Part shown: positions 50,776-60,169 of the stretch, piece after piece | How positions within the stretch are numbered: position 1 is the stretch's first letter | How the letters are laid out: every line of letters starts with the position of its first letter | From: Kineosporiaceae bacterium | GTDB lineage: Bacteria; Actinomycetota; Actinomycetes; Actinomycetales; Kineosporiaceae | NCBI GenBank assembly: GCA_016713225.1 | Contig: JADJPO010000005.1 | Coordinates: forward strand, 248,001 to 312,000 | Direction of reading: 5' to 3' | DNA length: 64,000 nt | Position numbers and translations under genes: made by a program | Notes under the pieces: generated by a model | What the model was told of the DNA's origin: nothing | What the model saw: the letters and a program-made list of their open reading frames with translations, nothing else | The model's database searches: none

Positions 50776-52566
50776 TCAGGATTCGTGTTCGCGCCAGCGG
50801 CTGGTGATGGGTAGGCGGCGGTCGCGGCCGAAGGCGATGGGCGAGACCTTGGGGCCGGGGGCGGATTGGCGGCGCTTCCACTCGGCGCGGTCGACCATGG
50901 TGACGACAGCGTCGATCGTGGCCGGCTCGAAGCCGTCGGCCAGCAGTTCCGAGCGGCCGTGGGCACCCTCGACGTATCGCTCGAGGACGGCGTCCAACAG
51001 GTCGTAGGGAGGCAGCGAGTCCTGGTCCAGCTGCCCCGGGCGCAGTTCGGCCGAGGGCGCCTTGGTGATGCACGGTTCGGGGATCGGTGGCTTCTCGCCC
51101 CGGGCCACGGCGTCGGCGTTGCGCCAGCGAGCCAACGCCCACACATCGGTCTTGGGCACGTCCTTGACCGGGTTGTACCCGCCCACCGAATCGCCGTAGA
51201 TGGTCGAGTACCCGACGGCCAGCTCCGATTTGTTGCCGGTGGTCAACGTGAGGTGGCCCTCCTGGTTCGACAACCCCATCAGGACGACGCCACGCACCCG
51301 GGCCTGCAGGTTCTCCTCCGCCAGGCCGGTCAGGCCCAGCGCGCTCAGGAAGGTCTCGACCATCGGTGCGATCGGCACCACCCGGTAGTCCAGGCCCAGC
51401 CGCATCGCCAGGTCGGCGGCGTCGTCCTTGGAGTGCTCGCTCGAGTAGCTGCTCGGCATCGAGACCCCGACGACGTTCTCCGCGCCGATCGCGTCCGCGG
51501 CGATGGCGGCCACCAGGGTCGAGTCGATGCCACCCGACAGCCCGAGCACCACCGAGCGGAACCCGTTCTTGCGCACGTAGTCCCGCAGGCCGACCACCAG
51601 GGCCCGGTACACCTCGGCGTCACCCTCGCGGTCGACGGCGAAGGTGGCCGGGGGTCGCAGCATCGGGTCGGGGGAGTAGGGCGCGACGGCGTCCTCGCTG
51701 ATCGTGACGTGCCGGACGCCGTCCACCACCGCGGGTGCCGCGTGCCCGGAGTCCGCCGGCAGGTCGAGGTCGACCACGAGCAGGTGCTCGTCGAACTGTG
51801 GGGCACGGGCCAGCACCTCACCACCGGCCGAGACCACGATCGAGTCGCCGTCGAAGACCAGGTCGTCCTGGCCCCCGACCATGTTCACGTAGGCCAGGGC
51901 GCACCCCGCCTGTGCGGCGCGGCGGGTGACCAACTCGCGACGCACGTCGTCCTTGTCGCGCTCGTAGGGCGAGCCGTTGAGCACCAGCAGGAGCTCGGCG
52001 CCGGCCGCGCGGGTGAGCGCCACCGGGCCGCCCTCCTGCCACAGGTCCTCGCAGATGGCGATCGCCACGTCGACGCCGCGCACCCGCGCCACGGTCAGGT
52101 CACGCCCGGGCACGAAGATCCGGAACTCGTCGAAGACGCCGTAGTTGGGCAGGTGGTGCTTGGCGTAGCGAGCCACCACCGCGCCCCCGACGCAGATCGC
52201 AGCGCAGTTCTGCGGCTCACCCTTGGGTACCCCGACCCGGACGGCGGGCGCCACGTTCTCGCCGTGACCGTCACCGTCGCGGTCGACCCGGTCGAGGTAG
52301 CCGACCACGACCGGCAGCTCGCCCAGCCCATCGGCGTCCAGGTCGGCGGCCAACTGCTCGACTGCGGCACGACTGGCGTCGACGAACGACGTGCGCAGGG
52401 CGAGGTCCTCGACCGGGTAGCCGGTCAGCACCATCTCGGGAAAGGCCACCAGGTGGGCCCCGGCCTCGGCGGCCCGGCGGGTCCAGGCCCGCACCAGGGC
52501 GGTGTTCCCGGCGAGGTCGCCGACGGTCGGGTTCACCTGGGCCAGGGCGAGGCGCAGTTGCGTCAT
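50776..52566 (-). CDS. nadE: Glutamine-dependent NAD+ synthetase
   Basis: A 596-aa two-domain enzyme. Residues 1-270 are a nitrilase-type glutaminase: HLVAFPEMVLTGYP (catalytic Glu), YAKHHLPNYGVFDEFR (Lys) and AIAICEDLWQEGGP (Cys). Residues 300-596 form the ATP-pyrophosphatase NAD synthetase: VLGLSGGIDSTLVAAIAADA (P-loop), VVGVSMPSSYSSEHS, TTGNKSELAVGYSTIYGD, GGYNPVKDVPKTDVWALARW. It converts deamido-NAD+ to NAD+ using ammonia channelled from glutamine. Full length, intact. Upstream DUF4870 gene is separate. Confidence 0.96.
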   Translation of the reverse strand: MTQLRLALAQVNPTVGDLAGNTALVRAWTRRAAEAGAHLVAFPEMVLTGYPVEDLALRTSFVDASRAAVEQLAADLDADGLGELPVVVGYLDRVDRDGDGHGENVAPAVRVGVPKGEPQNCAAICVGGAVVARYAKHHLPNYGVFDEFRIFVPGRDLTVARVRGVDVAIAICEDLWQEGGPVALTRAAGAELLLVLNGSPYERDKDDVRRELVTRRAAQAGCALAYVNMVGGQDDLVFDGDSIVVSAGGEVLARAPQFDEHLLVVDLDLPADSGHAAPAVVDGVRHVTISEDAVAPYSPDPMLRPPATFAVDREGDAEVYRALVVGLRDYVRKNGFRSVVLGLSGGIDSTLVAAIAADAIGAENVVGVSMPSSYSSEHSKDDAADLAMRLGLDYRVVPIAPMVETFLSALGLTGLAEENLQARVRGVVLMGLSNQEGHLTLTTGNKSELAVGYSTIYGDSVGGYNPVKDVPKTDVWALARWRNADAVARGEKPPIPEPCITKAPSAELRPGQLDQDSLPPYDLLDAVLERYVEGAHGRSELLADGFEPATIDAVVTMVDRAEWKRRQSAPGPKVSPIAFGRDRRLPITSRWREHES

Positions 52567-52606
52567 GCTCCGAGCCTACGGCGGGGGTGGTGGGCGGCGG
52601 AGCGGC

Positions 52607-53044
52607 TCAGCGCACGAAGCGCGGGGTGAGCGGCGGGTCCCAGGACTCGCCGGCGTTGGCCTTGACCGCCCCGAGGATGTGCACCACGAGCCCGAACACG
52701 CCGACGACGGCCGCCGTCAGGAAGCCGATCAGCACGAACATCAACGGCAGCGAGATCAGCAGTCCGATCCCCACGATGATCTGGACGTTGAGCGCGTTGG
52801 CGGCGTGACGGCGCACGAAGGCACTGCGGTCCTTGTAGAGCAGGTAGACCACGAGCGCCCCGACGAAGCCGAGGAAACCGCTGCTGAGCACCCAGGCGGC
52901 CAAGGTGATCAGGTGGGCGAGCATGCCCCACTGCCGCTCCTCGGCCGGGCTCAGCGCCGTGCCCGGGGTGGGGCCCCCGGGGGAGGCGTCGCCGGGATAG
53001 GACGAGTAGCCCTCGTAGGGGCCGGGTGGTGGGCTCTGGCTCAT
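52607..53044 (-). CDS. DUF4870-family membrane protein
   Basis: A 145-aa protein. A Pro/Gly/Ser/Tyr-rich N-terminal ~30 residues (PPPGPYEGYSSYPGDASPGG) is followed by ERQWGMLAHLITLAAWVLSSGFLGFVGALVVYLLYKDRSAFVRRHAANALN and two more membrane segments, ending with HILGAVKANAGESW. This is the DUF4870 (Tic20-like) layout with its RHAANALN motif. Function unknown. Ribosome-binding site and start at ATG 53044 look normal. Confidence 0.85.
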   Translation of the reverse strand: MSQSPPPGPYEGYSSYPGDASPGGPTPGTALSPAEERQWGMLAHLITLAAWVLSSGFLGFVGALVVYLLYKDRSAFVRRHAANALNVQIIVGIGLLISLPLMFVLIGFLTAAVVGVFGLVVHILGAVKANAGESWDPPLTPRFVR

Positions 53045-53212
53045 GGTGAACGACCGTCTCCGCTGGCAGGGTGGGAGCTGATGACTACAGCCTAGAACCG
53101 GGGGATGTCCACGTCGCGACCATCGGCGCGCGGGGCGTCACACGCCGGTAACCCGCCCTGGCCTAGCCTGGGGGACAGCAGGTGTTCCGTCGGTCACGAG
53201 GAGACGTGGGCA

Positions 53213-54583
53213 GTGGACAGACAGCAGGAGTTCGTGCTTCGCACGCTCGAGGAGCGCGACATCCGTTTCGTGCGCCTGTGGTTCACCGACGTCCTCGGCA
53301 CACTCAAATCCGTGGCGGTGGCGCCGGCCGAGCTCGAGGGCGCCTTCGCCGAGGGCATCGGCTTCGACGGCTCGGCGATCCAGGGGCTGGCCCGGGTCTA
53401 CGAGGCCGACATGCTGGTGCGTCCCGACCCGTCGACCTTCGCCGTCCTGCCCTGGCGCGGTGACCACCAGGGCACCGGGCGCATGTTCTGCGACATCCTC
53501 ACCCCGGACGGCGAGCACACCCTCGCCGATCCGAGGTACGTCCTGAAGCGTTCACTCGAGAAGGCCGCCGGGCACGGGCTGACCTTCTACACCCACCCCG
53601 AGATCGAGTTCTACCTGCTCAAGGACGAGCCCGGCCCGGGCCGGGTGCCGGTTCCGGTCGACCAGGCCGGCTACTTCGACCACGTGGCGCGCGGTACCAC
53701 CCACGACTTCCGGCGGGCGGCGATCAGCGTCCTCGAGAGCATGGGCATCTCGGTGGAGTTCAGCCACCACGAGGGCGGCCCGGGCCAGAACGAGATCGAC
53801 CTGCGCTACGCCGATGCGCTCAGCACGGCCGACAACATCATGACCTTCCGTACCGTGATCAAGGAGGTGGCGTTGGAGCAGGGCGTCTACGCCACCTTCA
53901 TGCCCCGCCCGTTCGCCGATCACCCCGGTTCGGGGATGCACACTCACCTGTCGCTGTTCGAGGGCGACCGCAACGCCTTCCACGAGGCGGGCTCGGAATA
54001 CCAGCTGAGCAAGGTGGCCCGGCACTTCATCGCCGGGTTGCTGGTGCACGCCGCCGAGATCACCGCGGTCACCAACCAGTGGGTGAACTCCTACAAGCGG
54101 CTGTGGGGCGGGGTCGGCTCGTTGCCGCCCGAGGCCGGCCGCGGCAACGAGGCACCGGCCTACGTCTGCTGGGGGCACAACAACCGCTCGGCGCTGATCC
54201 GGGTGCCGATGTACAAGCCGGGCAAGGACAACTCGACGCGCATCGAGTACCGCTCCCTGGACCCGGCCTGCAACCCCTACCTGGCGTACGCGGTGATCCT
54301 GGCCGCCGGGTTGAAGGGCATCGAGGAGTCCTACGAGCTGCCCGACGGCGCCGAGGACGACGTGTGGGCGCTGACCGACGCCGAGCGCCGGGCGTTGGGC
54401 ATCAAGCCGCTGCCGAGCAACCTCGAGGCGGCCATCGAGCTCATGCAACGGTCCGAGTTGGTCGCCGAGACCCTCGGTGAGGGCCTGTTCGACTTCTTCC
54501 TGCGCAACAAGCGCCAGGAGTGGGCCGACTATCGCCGTCAGGTCACGCCGTACGAACTGGACCGCTACCTTCCGATGCTGTGA
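53213..54583 (+). CDS. glnA2: Glutamine synthetase, GlnA2 type
   Basis: 456 aa from GTG 53213 with GAGGAGA upstream. Glutamine synthetase signatures: FTDVLGTLKSVAV, GIGFDGSAIQG, YTHPEIEFYLLK, FSHHEGGPGQNEIDLRYADAL, YATFMPRPFADHPGSGMHTHLSLF (ATP/Glu site), NSYKRLW, HNNRSALIRVP and RIEYRSLDPACNPYLAYAVILAAG. It condenses glutamate and ammonia. The region where GlnA1 has its adenylylated Tyr reads ESYELPDGAEDDVWALTD, as in mycobacterial GlnA2, so it is probably not controlled by GlnE although glnE lies nearby. Its stop overlaps the start of the amidotransferase gene (GTGA). Confidence 0.93.
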   Translation: MDRQQEFVLRTLEERDIRFVRLWFTDVLGTLKSVAVAPAELEGAFAEGIGFDGSAIQGLARVYEADMLVRPDPSTFAVLPWRGDHQGTGRMFCDILTPDGEHTLADPRYVLKRSLEKAAGHGLTFYTHPEIEFYLLKDEPGPGRVPVPVDQAGYFDHVARGTTHDFRRAAISVLESMGISVEFSHHEGGPGQNEIDLRYADALSTADNIMTFRTVIKEVALEQGVYATFMPRPFADHPGSGMHTHLSLFEGDRNAFHEAGSEYQLSKVARHFIAGLLVHAAEITAVTNQWVNSYKRLWGGVGSLPPEAGRGNEAPAYVCWGHNNRSALIRVPMYKPGKDNSTRIEYRSLDPACNPYLAYAVILAAGLKGIEESYELPDGAEDDVWALTDAERRALGIKPLPSNLEAAIELMQRSELVAETLGEGLFDFFLRNKRQEWADYRRQVTPYELDRYLPML

Positions 54584-55317
54584 CCGCTGTTCCCGCTGCC
54601 GGCCCACGACTGCTGGTCATCGAGCACGAGCCGCACGCCGGGCTCGGTCGCCTCGGTGACCTCGACGGGTCGGCCCTCGACCGACGTCGTCCCGATCTGG
54701 GTGACGATCTGCCGCCGGACCTGTCCGGCCACGACGCGCTGGTGGTGCTCGGCGGCTCGATGGCGGCGTGGGAGGACGACGTCGCCCCCTGGCTGCCGCA
54801 CACTCGCCGGCTGCTCGCCGAGGCCGTCGAGCGGGGGGTGCCGACCTTGGGCATCTGCCTGGGTGCGCAGCTGCTCGCCCTGGCCACCGGCGGCGAGGTC
54901 GATCGCGGCGGCAACGGTCTCGAGGTCGGCCGGGTCGAGATCCGGGCGTTGGACGCCGCCGCGGACGACGCGCTGCTCGGGCCGGTGGTCCGGCGCTTCG
55001 GGGAGACCTTCGCCGTGGCTCACTGGCACCAGGACGCCGTCCTGCGGCTGCCGGCAGGTGCCGTGCCGCTGGCCGTCGGCGAGCGCTACCCGCATCAGGC
55101 GTTCCGGCTCGGATCGGCGGCCTGGGGGCTGCAGTACCACCCCGAGGTCAGCGTCGAGGACTGGGCGGACTGGATGGTGGACTTTCACGGGGCGCTGCAC
55201 CCCGAGGGGCTGCACCCCGAGGAGGTCCAACGGGAGATGAGCGCGGCCGAGGACCACTTCGTCACGTTGGCCGAGGTCCATGCCGCGGCGTTCGTGTCGG
55301 TGTGCCGCGCTCGTTGA
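54580..55317 (+). CDS. Class I glutamine amidotransferase-like protein
   Basis: 245 aa from GTG 54580, overlapping the glnA2 stop. GATase1 fold: LLVIEHEPHAGLGRLGD, LVVLGGSMAAWEDD (oxyanion region), TLGICLGAQLLALATGG (nucleophile Cys in GICLGAQ), VAHWHQDAVLRLP and WGLQYHPEVS (catalytic His and Glu). It is of the stand-alone YfeJ/gamma-glutamyl type that hydrolyses glutamine or a related gamma-glutamyl amide. Coupled translation with glutamine synthetase suggests a role in glutamine or polyamine-glutamyl breakdown. Intact. Confidence 0.9.
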   Translation: MTAVPAAGPRLLVIEHEPHAGLGRLGDLDGSALDRRRPDLGDDLPPDLSGHDALVVLGGSMAAWEDDVAPWLPHTRRLLAEAVERGVPTLGICLGAQLLALATGGEVDRGGNGLEVGRVEIRALDAAADDALLGPVVRRFGETFAVAHWHQDAVLRLPAGAVPLAVGERYPHQAFRLGSAAWGLQYHPEVSVEDWADWMVDFHGALHPEGLHPEEVQREMSAAEDHFVTLAEVHAAAFVSVCRAR

Positions 55318-55367
55318 GGTGAGCCGCGCCATGCCCGGCTGTCGGGGGTGCTGGCTACCCTGAGGCC

Positions 55368-58300
55368 GTGCCCGCAACCCCGCGTTCGTCGTCCCTGGCC
55401 GCACGCCTGGCGCGGTTGTCCTTCGCGCAGCCGGATCGGGCCGAGGTCTTGCTGGCCGATCCCGCGTTGGCCGGGCTGATCGACCCGCTGGAGGACCTGT
55501 TCGACGACGGCGTGCTCAGCGCTCTGGGTGAGGCCCCCGACCCCGACAGCGCGCTGCTCGCCCTGGTCCGCATGCTCGAGGAGTTGGGCCGGACCTCGCC
55601 GGCCGGCACCCGTTCGGTGTCCTCGCGGGTGCACCACGACGCCCATCCCGCTGCGCTGCTGGCGGCGGTGCGCTCCGGTGGCCCCGCGCGCGACCGGCTG
55701 CTCGCCGTCCTGGGTGCCTCGCACGCCCTGGGTGATCACCTCACGCGTCACCCCGAGCACTGGACGGTGCTGCGCGAGGTCGAGCCCGCCTCACCCGAGC
55801 AGATGCGGGCCGAGCTGTTGGCCGCCGTGGGGGCGCGGGCCGAGGACGACGAACCGGTGGCGACGCTGCCGCTCACCGCTGCGACGGACGCGTTGCGGGT
55901 GGCCTACCGACGCCGGCTGCTCGCCATCGCCGGGCGCGACCTGGTCGCGCACGACCCGGCGACGGCGTTGCCCGAGGTGGCCCGTGATCTGGCCGACCTG
56001 GCTGCCGCAGCGCTCGAGAGCGCTCTGGCCGTGGCCCGTCGCGAGCTGCCCGACGGGGCCGAGCCCTGCCGGCTGGCGGTGATCGGCATGGGTAAGTGCG
56101 GTGGCCGTGAGCTCAACTACGTCAGTGACGTCGACGTGATCTACGTGGCCGAACCGGTCGAGGGCGGCGACGAGGCAGCGGCGATGGCCACCGGCTCGAA
56201 ACTGGCGGCCGCCCTCGCGCGGGTGTGCTCGGCCTCCACACCCGAGGGCACGTTGTGGCCGGTGGACGCCGCGCTGCGGCCCGAGGGCAAGGCCGGCCCA
56301 CTGGTGCGCACCGTGGCCAGCCATGTCAGCTACTACCAGCGGTGGGCGCAGACCTGGGAGTTCCAGGCGCTCCTCAAGGCCCGCGTGGTGGCCGGTGACC
56401 GGGCACTCGGCGAGCAGTATCTGGAGGCCTTGGCGCCGATGATCTGGCGGGCCGCCGAGCGCACCAACTTCGTCGAGGACGTGCAGGCGATGCGGCGCCG
56501 GGTCGAGTCCCACGTCGGTGCCAAAGTGGCCGACCGGCAACTGAAACTGGGTCCGGGTGGGCTGCGCGACGTCGAGTTCAGCGTGCAGTTGCTGCAACTC
56601 GTGCACGGCCGGATCGACCCGCGATTGCGCACCGGCAACACCCTCGAGGGGCTCGAGGCGCTCAGCGCCTACGGCTACGTCGGCCGGGACGACGCGGCCG
56701 AGCTCGACCGTGCCTACCGGTTCTTGCGCACCCTCGAACACCGGATCCAGCTGCATCGGCTGCGGCGCACCCACGTCGTCCCGGACTCCGCGACCGAACT
56801 GCGCTGGATCGGGCGCTCGTTCGGCTACCGGCGCAAGCCGGCCGATGAACTGCAGCAGACCTGGCGCCTGCACGCACGCGAGGTGCGCCGGCTGCACGAG
56901 AAGCTGTTCTACCGGCCGCTGCTGGCGGCGGCGGCACGGCTGACCACCGACGAGGTGCGCCTGACCCCCGAGGCGGCCAATGCCCGGCTGGCAGCGCTCG
57001 GCTATCGCGACCCGGCCGGCGCGATGCGGCACCTGTCCGCCCTCACCGCGGGCGTGAGCCGCCGGGCAGCGATCCAGCGCCAGTTGCTGCCGGTGATGCT
57101 CGGGTGGTTCGCCGACGGTGCCGACCCGGACGCCGGACTGCTGGGATTCCGTCGCGTCAGTGACGACCTGGGCACGACCCATTGGTACCTGAAGATGCTG
57201 CGTGACTCCGGTGCCGCAGCCGAGCGCATGGCCCGGGTGCTGGCCTCGGGCCAGTTCGTGACCCAGATGTTGCAGCGGGGTCCCGAGTCGGTCGCCATGT
57301 TCGGTGACGACAGCGAGCTGGTGCCGCGCTCGCGGTTGGCGACCGTGGCGGCCATGCGGCGCGCCGTGGACCGGCACGCCGGTGAGGCGTCGAAGGCCGC
57401 GCTGGAGAACGCGGCCGGGGCGGCGCGCGGCGTCCGGCGGCGTGAACTGCTGCGCACCGCGATCGCCGACCTGGCGGGCCTGATCGATCTCGATCAGGTG
57501 GGCTGGGCGTTGTCGGACGTCGCGGTGGCGACCATCGACGGTGTGCTGCACGCGGCCTCCGAGCACGTCGCCCGCAGCTACGGCGGCACGTTGCCCACTC
57601 GCATGCTGGTGGTCGGCATGGGGCGCCTGGGCGGTGGCGAGCAGGGGTATGGCAGCGATGCCGATGTGATGTTCGTGCACGCACCGCTGGAGGGGGCTGA
57701 CGAGCGGTCGGCCCATGACGCCGCCATGGCGGTGGCGGGCGAGCTCCGCCGGCTGCTGATCGCCCCGGGGCCCGATCCGGCGCTCGACGTGGACGCCGAC
57801 CTGCGACCCGAGGGACGCAACGGCCCTCTCGTGCGCACGCTGGAGTCCTACGGCGAGTACTACCGGCGCTGGTCGCTCACCTGGGAGGCCCAGGCACTGA
57901 CCCGCGCCGTGCCCATCGCGGGTGACGAGGCTCTGGCGCAGGCCTTCGTCGAGATGATCGACCCGCTGCGCTGGCCGGCCGACGGGTTGGACGACGCGGC
58001 GGTGCGTGAGATCCGCCGGATCAAGGCCCGGGTGGAGTCCGAACGGTTGCCGCGCGGCGCGGACCCGCTGCGCCATCTCAAACTGGGCCGCGGCGGGCTG
58101 GCCGACGTGGAGTGGACCGTACAACTGCTGCAGTTGCAGCACGCGGGGTCGGTGCCTGCACTGCGCAACGCCTCGACGGTGGCCGGGCTGATCGCCGCGG
58201 TCGCCGCCGGGCTGCTCGATGCCGAGGACGGCGAGACGTTGCTGGCAGCCTGGCGACTGGCCTCCCGGGTGCGCAACGCCACGGTGCTGTGGCGTGGGCG

Positions 58301-58454
58301 GCCCTCGGACGCCTTCCCGACCAAGCGCATCGAGCTGGACGGGGTGGCCCGCATCGTCGGGTACCCGCCGGGGTCGGTCGCCCAGCTCGACGAGGACTAC
58401 CAACGCACCACGCGTCGCGCACGTTCGGTGGTGGAACGCGTCTTCTACGGCTGA
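55368..58454 (+). CDS. glnE: Glutamine synthetase adenylyltransferase/deadenylase
   Basis: A 1028-aa bifunctional enzyme from GTG 55368. The N-terminal nucleotidyltransferase has GMGKCGGRELNYVSDVDVIYV (about 240-260), the C-terminal one GMGRLGGGEQGYGSDADVMFVH (about 748-770); each is followed by a helical domain with KLGPGGLRDVEFSVQLLQL or KLGRGGLADVEWTVQLLQL. The pair of domains respectively removes and adds AMP on glutamine synthetase I, tuning nitrogen assimilation. Length usual for actinobacterial GlnE. The glnA2-glnE neighbourhood is typical of the phylum, here with an amidotransferase gene between them. Confidence 0.95.
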   Translation: MPATPRSSSLAARLARLSFAQPDRAEVLLADPALAGLIDPLEDLFDDGVLSALGEAPDPDSALLALVRMLEELGRTSPAGTRSVSSRVHHDAHPAALLAAVRSGGPARDRLLAVLGASHALGDHLTRHPEHWTVLREVEPASPEQMRAELLAAVGARAEDDEPVATLPLTAATDALRVAYRRRLLAIAGRDLVAHDPATALPEVARDLADLAAAALESALAVARRELPDGAEPCRLAVIGMGKCGGRELNYVSDVDVIYVAEPVEGGDEAAAMATGSKLAAALARVCSASTPEGTLWPVDAALRPEGKAGPLVRTVASHVSYYQRWAQTWEFQALLKARVVAGDRALGEQYLEALAPMIWRAAERTNFVEDVQAMRRRVESHVGAKVADRQLKLGPGGLRDVEFSVQLLQLVHGRIDPRLRTGNTLEGLEALSAYGYVGRDDAAELDRAYRFLRTLEHRIQLHRLRRTHVVPDSATELRWIGRSFGYRRKPADELQQTWRLHAREVRRLHEKLFYRPLLAAAARLTTDEVRLTPEAANARLAALGYRDPAGAMRHLSALTAGVSRRAAIQRQLLPVMLGWFADGADPDAGLLGFRRVSDDLGTTHWYLKMLRDSGAAAERMARVLASGQFVTQMLQRGPESVAMFGDDSELVPRSRLATVAAMRRAVDRHAGEASKAALENAAGAARGVRRRELLRTAIADLAGLIDLDQVGWALSDVAVATIDGVLHAASEHVARSYGGTLPTRMLVVGMGRLGGGEQGYGSDADVMFVHAPLEGADERSAHDAAMAVAGELRRLLIAPGPDPALDVDADLRPEGRNGPLVRTLESYGEYYRRWSLTWEAQALTRAVPIAGDEALAQAFVEMIDPLRWPADGLDDAAVREIRRIKARVESERLPRGADPLRHLKLGRGGLADVEWTVQLLQLQHAGSVPALRNASTVAGLIAAVAAGLLDAEDGETLLAAWRLASRVRNATVLWRGRPSDAFPTKRIELDGVARIVGYPPGSVAQLDEDYQRTTRRARSVVERVFYG

Positions 58455-58511
58455 TTCGGACGCGTCAGCACTCCCGTCGTACCGGGTGAGCAGCTCTGGC
58501 ACTGTAGGACG

Positions 58512-59450
58512 ATGTCCGTTGCGTTGACTGCTGTGGTGCGCGTCGACCGACCCGCTCCGCCGGCCGCGCTCTTCGATGCCCTCACCCGGTCCGTCGAACG
58601 CCTGCCCGAGCACTCGGGCACCTGGTCGTCGCCTGCCGTGCACCGAGCGGACTTCAACGGGACCAACAGGGTCCGCGTCGCGGAGAGCCCCGGTAGCGGT
58701 GCGCAGCTGCGAGATCAGTTCGGTCGCCTCGACGCAGCCGACGTGCGGCTGGCCGCGTCGACCCTGCTGCGGGGTCGGCGCTTTCCCGCAGAGCCCGTCG
58801 ATCCCGATGAGCCGCCGCCCCAGCTGGCGCTGCGCGTCGCCGTCTGGGGGCCGGCGTTCCGGCAGGGTGAGGAACGCGACGACGGCGCGGCGTGGCTGAC
58901 CTTCGATCCCGTCTGGCCGTTCCACACGCCCGGGGGCGAGATTCCCGCCGCCGAGGCCGCCGACCGCGCGGGCAACCGGGACCTGCTGGTGCGACTGGTG
59001 CAGGACGTCGTCGTCGCGGTCGATCCGGCGTCGGTCCGGCTGCACACGGACGTCGGGGATCCGTTGCCCTTCAACGCGCATCTGGCCTACTACCGCGACG
59101 TGGCGCAGTTCGCGGCCGACCTCGCGTGGATCGAGGAGCTGTGGGTGCGCGGGTCGGCCTCACGTCGGGTTCCGCCGCTGAGCGAGCTGTCGGCCACCGA
59201 ACGCATCTGGCCGCTGCACGAGTGGCGGACTGCGGCGGAGCGAGAGCGGGTGCTCCTCGACCTGGAGCGGTTGGTTGCGGTGCTGCCCCGGCTCGGCCCG
59301 GAACAGCTCACCGCGGTGCAGGTCGCCGGCAGCTGCCCGGTGCGACCGTTCGGCCCGGGTTTCCTGGTGCTCAGCGGGGCCGCTTTCGTGGACGGGTTCG
59401 TCGATCGGTTCTTCACCGAGCTCGCCGACGTCGTGGATCTCGGCGCCTGA
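58512..59450 (+). CDS. Hypothetical protein, unknown
   Basis: A 312-aa soluble protein, Ala/Arg/Asp-rich, with no recognised motif, signal or membrane segment. Conserved-looking parts: AWLTFDPVWPFHTPGGEIP, DPLPFNAHLAYYRDVAQFAADLAWIEELW and RIWPLHEWRTAAERERVLLDLERLV. It lies 57 bp after glnE and is probably transcribed with or independently of it. Codon use looks native. Confidence 0.6.
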   Translation: MSVALTAVVRVDRPAPPAALFDALTRSVERLPEHSGTWSSPAVHRADFNGTNRVRVAESPGSGAQLRDQFGRLDAADVRLAASTLLRGRRFPAEPVDPDEPPPQLALRVAVWGPAFRQGEERDDGAAWLTFDPVWPFHTPGGEIPAAEAADRAGNRDLLVRLVQDVVVAVDPASVRLHTDVGDPLPFNAHLAYYRDVAQFAADLAWIEELWVRGSASRRVPPLSELSATERIWPLHEWRTAAERERVLLDLERLVAVLPRLGPEQLTAVQVAGSCPVRPFGPGFLVLSGAAFVDGFVDRFFTELADVVDLGA

Positions 59451-59531
59451 CGCCCCGTCGGCACAGTGATTTGCCCCCTTCCTGGCGGCGATCGCTGGGC
59501 GACGCGCTGCGGCGAGGGCCAGACTGTGGTC

Positions 59532-60116
59532 ATGCCCTCCGCCGACCGTGAAGCCGTGTGGCTCAACGAACCTGCCCGCTGGCGCCATGCCGGCAGCGAC
59601 CTGGTGCTGACCACCGATCCCGACACCGATTTCTGGCGACGTACCCACTACGGGTTCGTGCGCGACAGTGGGCATCACTACGGCGTTCGGGTCCCGGGGG
59701 AGTTCACCTGTCAGGTCGAGGTCATCGGGGACTACCGCGACCAGTACGACCAGGCCGGCCTGATGGTGCGCCTGGACGCCGAGCGCTGGGTGAAGTGCGG
59801 CATCGAACTGGTGGACGGTGTGCCGATGATGTCGACGGTGGTGACCCACGCTGTCTCGGACTGGAGCACCAGCCCGGTGCACGGGCTCGAGCCGGGGGGC
59901 GTGCTGAGGCTGCAGCTGCGCCGTCACGGTGATGCCCTGACCGTGCAGTACGCGCTGGGGGAGACTCAGACGGGCACCGGCCTCGAGGTGTGGACCACGC
60001 ATCGCCTGGCCTATCTGCCCCCGGGCCTACCGGTCTCGGTCGGTCCGATGGCGGCCTCGCCGCAGGGCGCTGGGTTCGACGTCCGGTTCCGGGCGTGGAC
60101 GACAACCGGGTCGTGA
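59532..60116 (+). CDS. DUF1349-family protein (concanavalin-like fold)
   Basis: 194 aa from ATG 59532. VWLNEPARWRHAGSDLVLTTDPDTDFWRRTHYGFVRDSGHHY, YDQAGLMVRLDAERWVKCGIELVDGVPMMSTVVTHAVSDWS, and PVSVGPMAASPQGAGFDVRF match the widespread DUF1349/regulation-of-enolase family, a beta-jelly-roll presumed to bind carbohydrate. Cytoplasmic; function unknown. Monocistronic by spacing. Confidence 0.88.
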   Translation: MPSADREAVWLNEPARWRHAGSDLVLTTDPDTDFWRRTHYGFVRDSGHHYGVRVPGEFTCQVEVIGDYRDQYDQAGLMVRLDAERWVKCGIELVDGVPMMSTVVTHAVSDWSTSPVHGLEPGGVLRLQLRRHGDALTVQYALGETQTGTGLEVWTTHRLAYLPPGLPVSVGPMAASPQGAGFDVRFRAWTTTGS

Positions 60117-60169
60117 TCCGGTTCCACCGCGTCCGCGCTGGTCACCGGTCGCGATGTTGCCTACGGTGA

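Noticed and set aside
50866..52629. 587-codon plus-strand frame opposite nadE
   Set aside because: Antisense shadow of a fully conserved nadE gene.
55791..59081. 1096-codon minus-strand frame opposite glnE and the next gene
   Set aside because: Shadow of a clear glnE; Gln/His/Arg-rich and spans two plus-strand genes.
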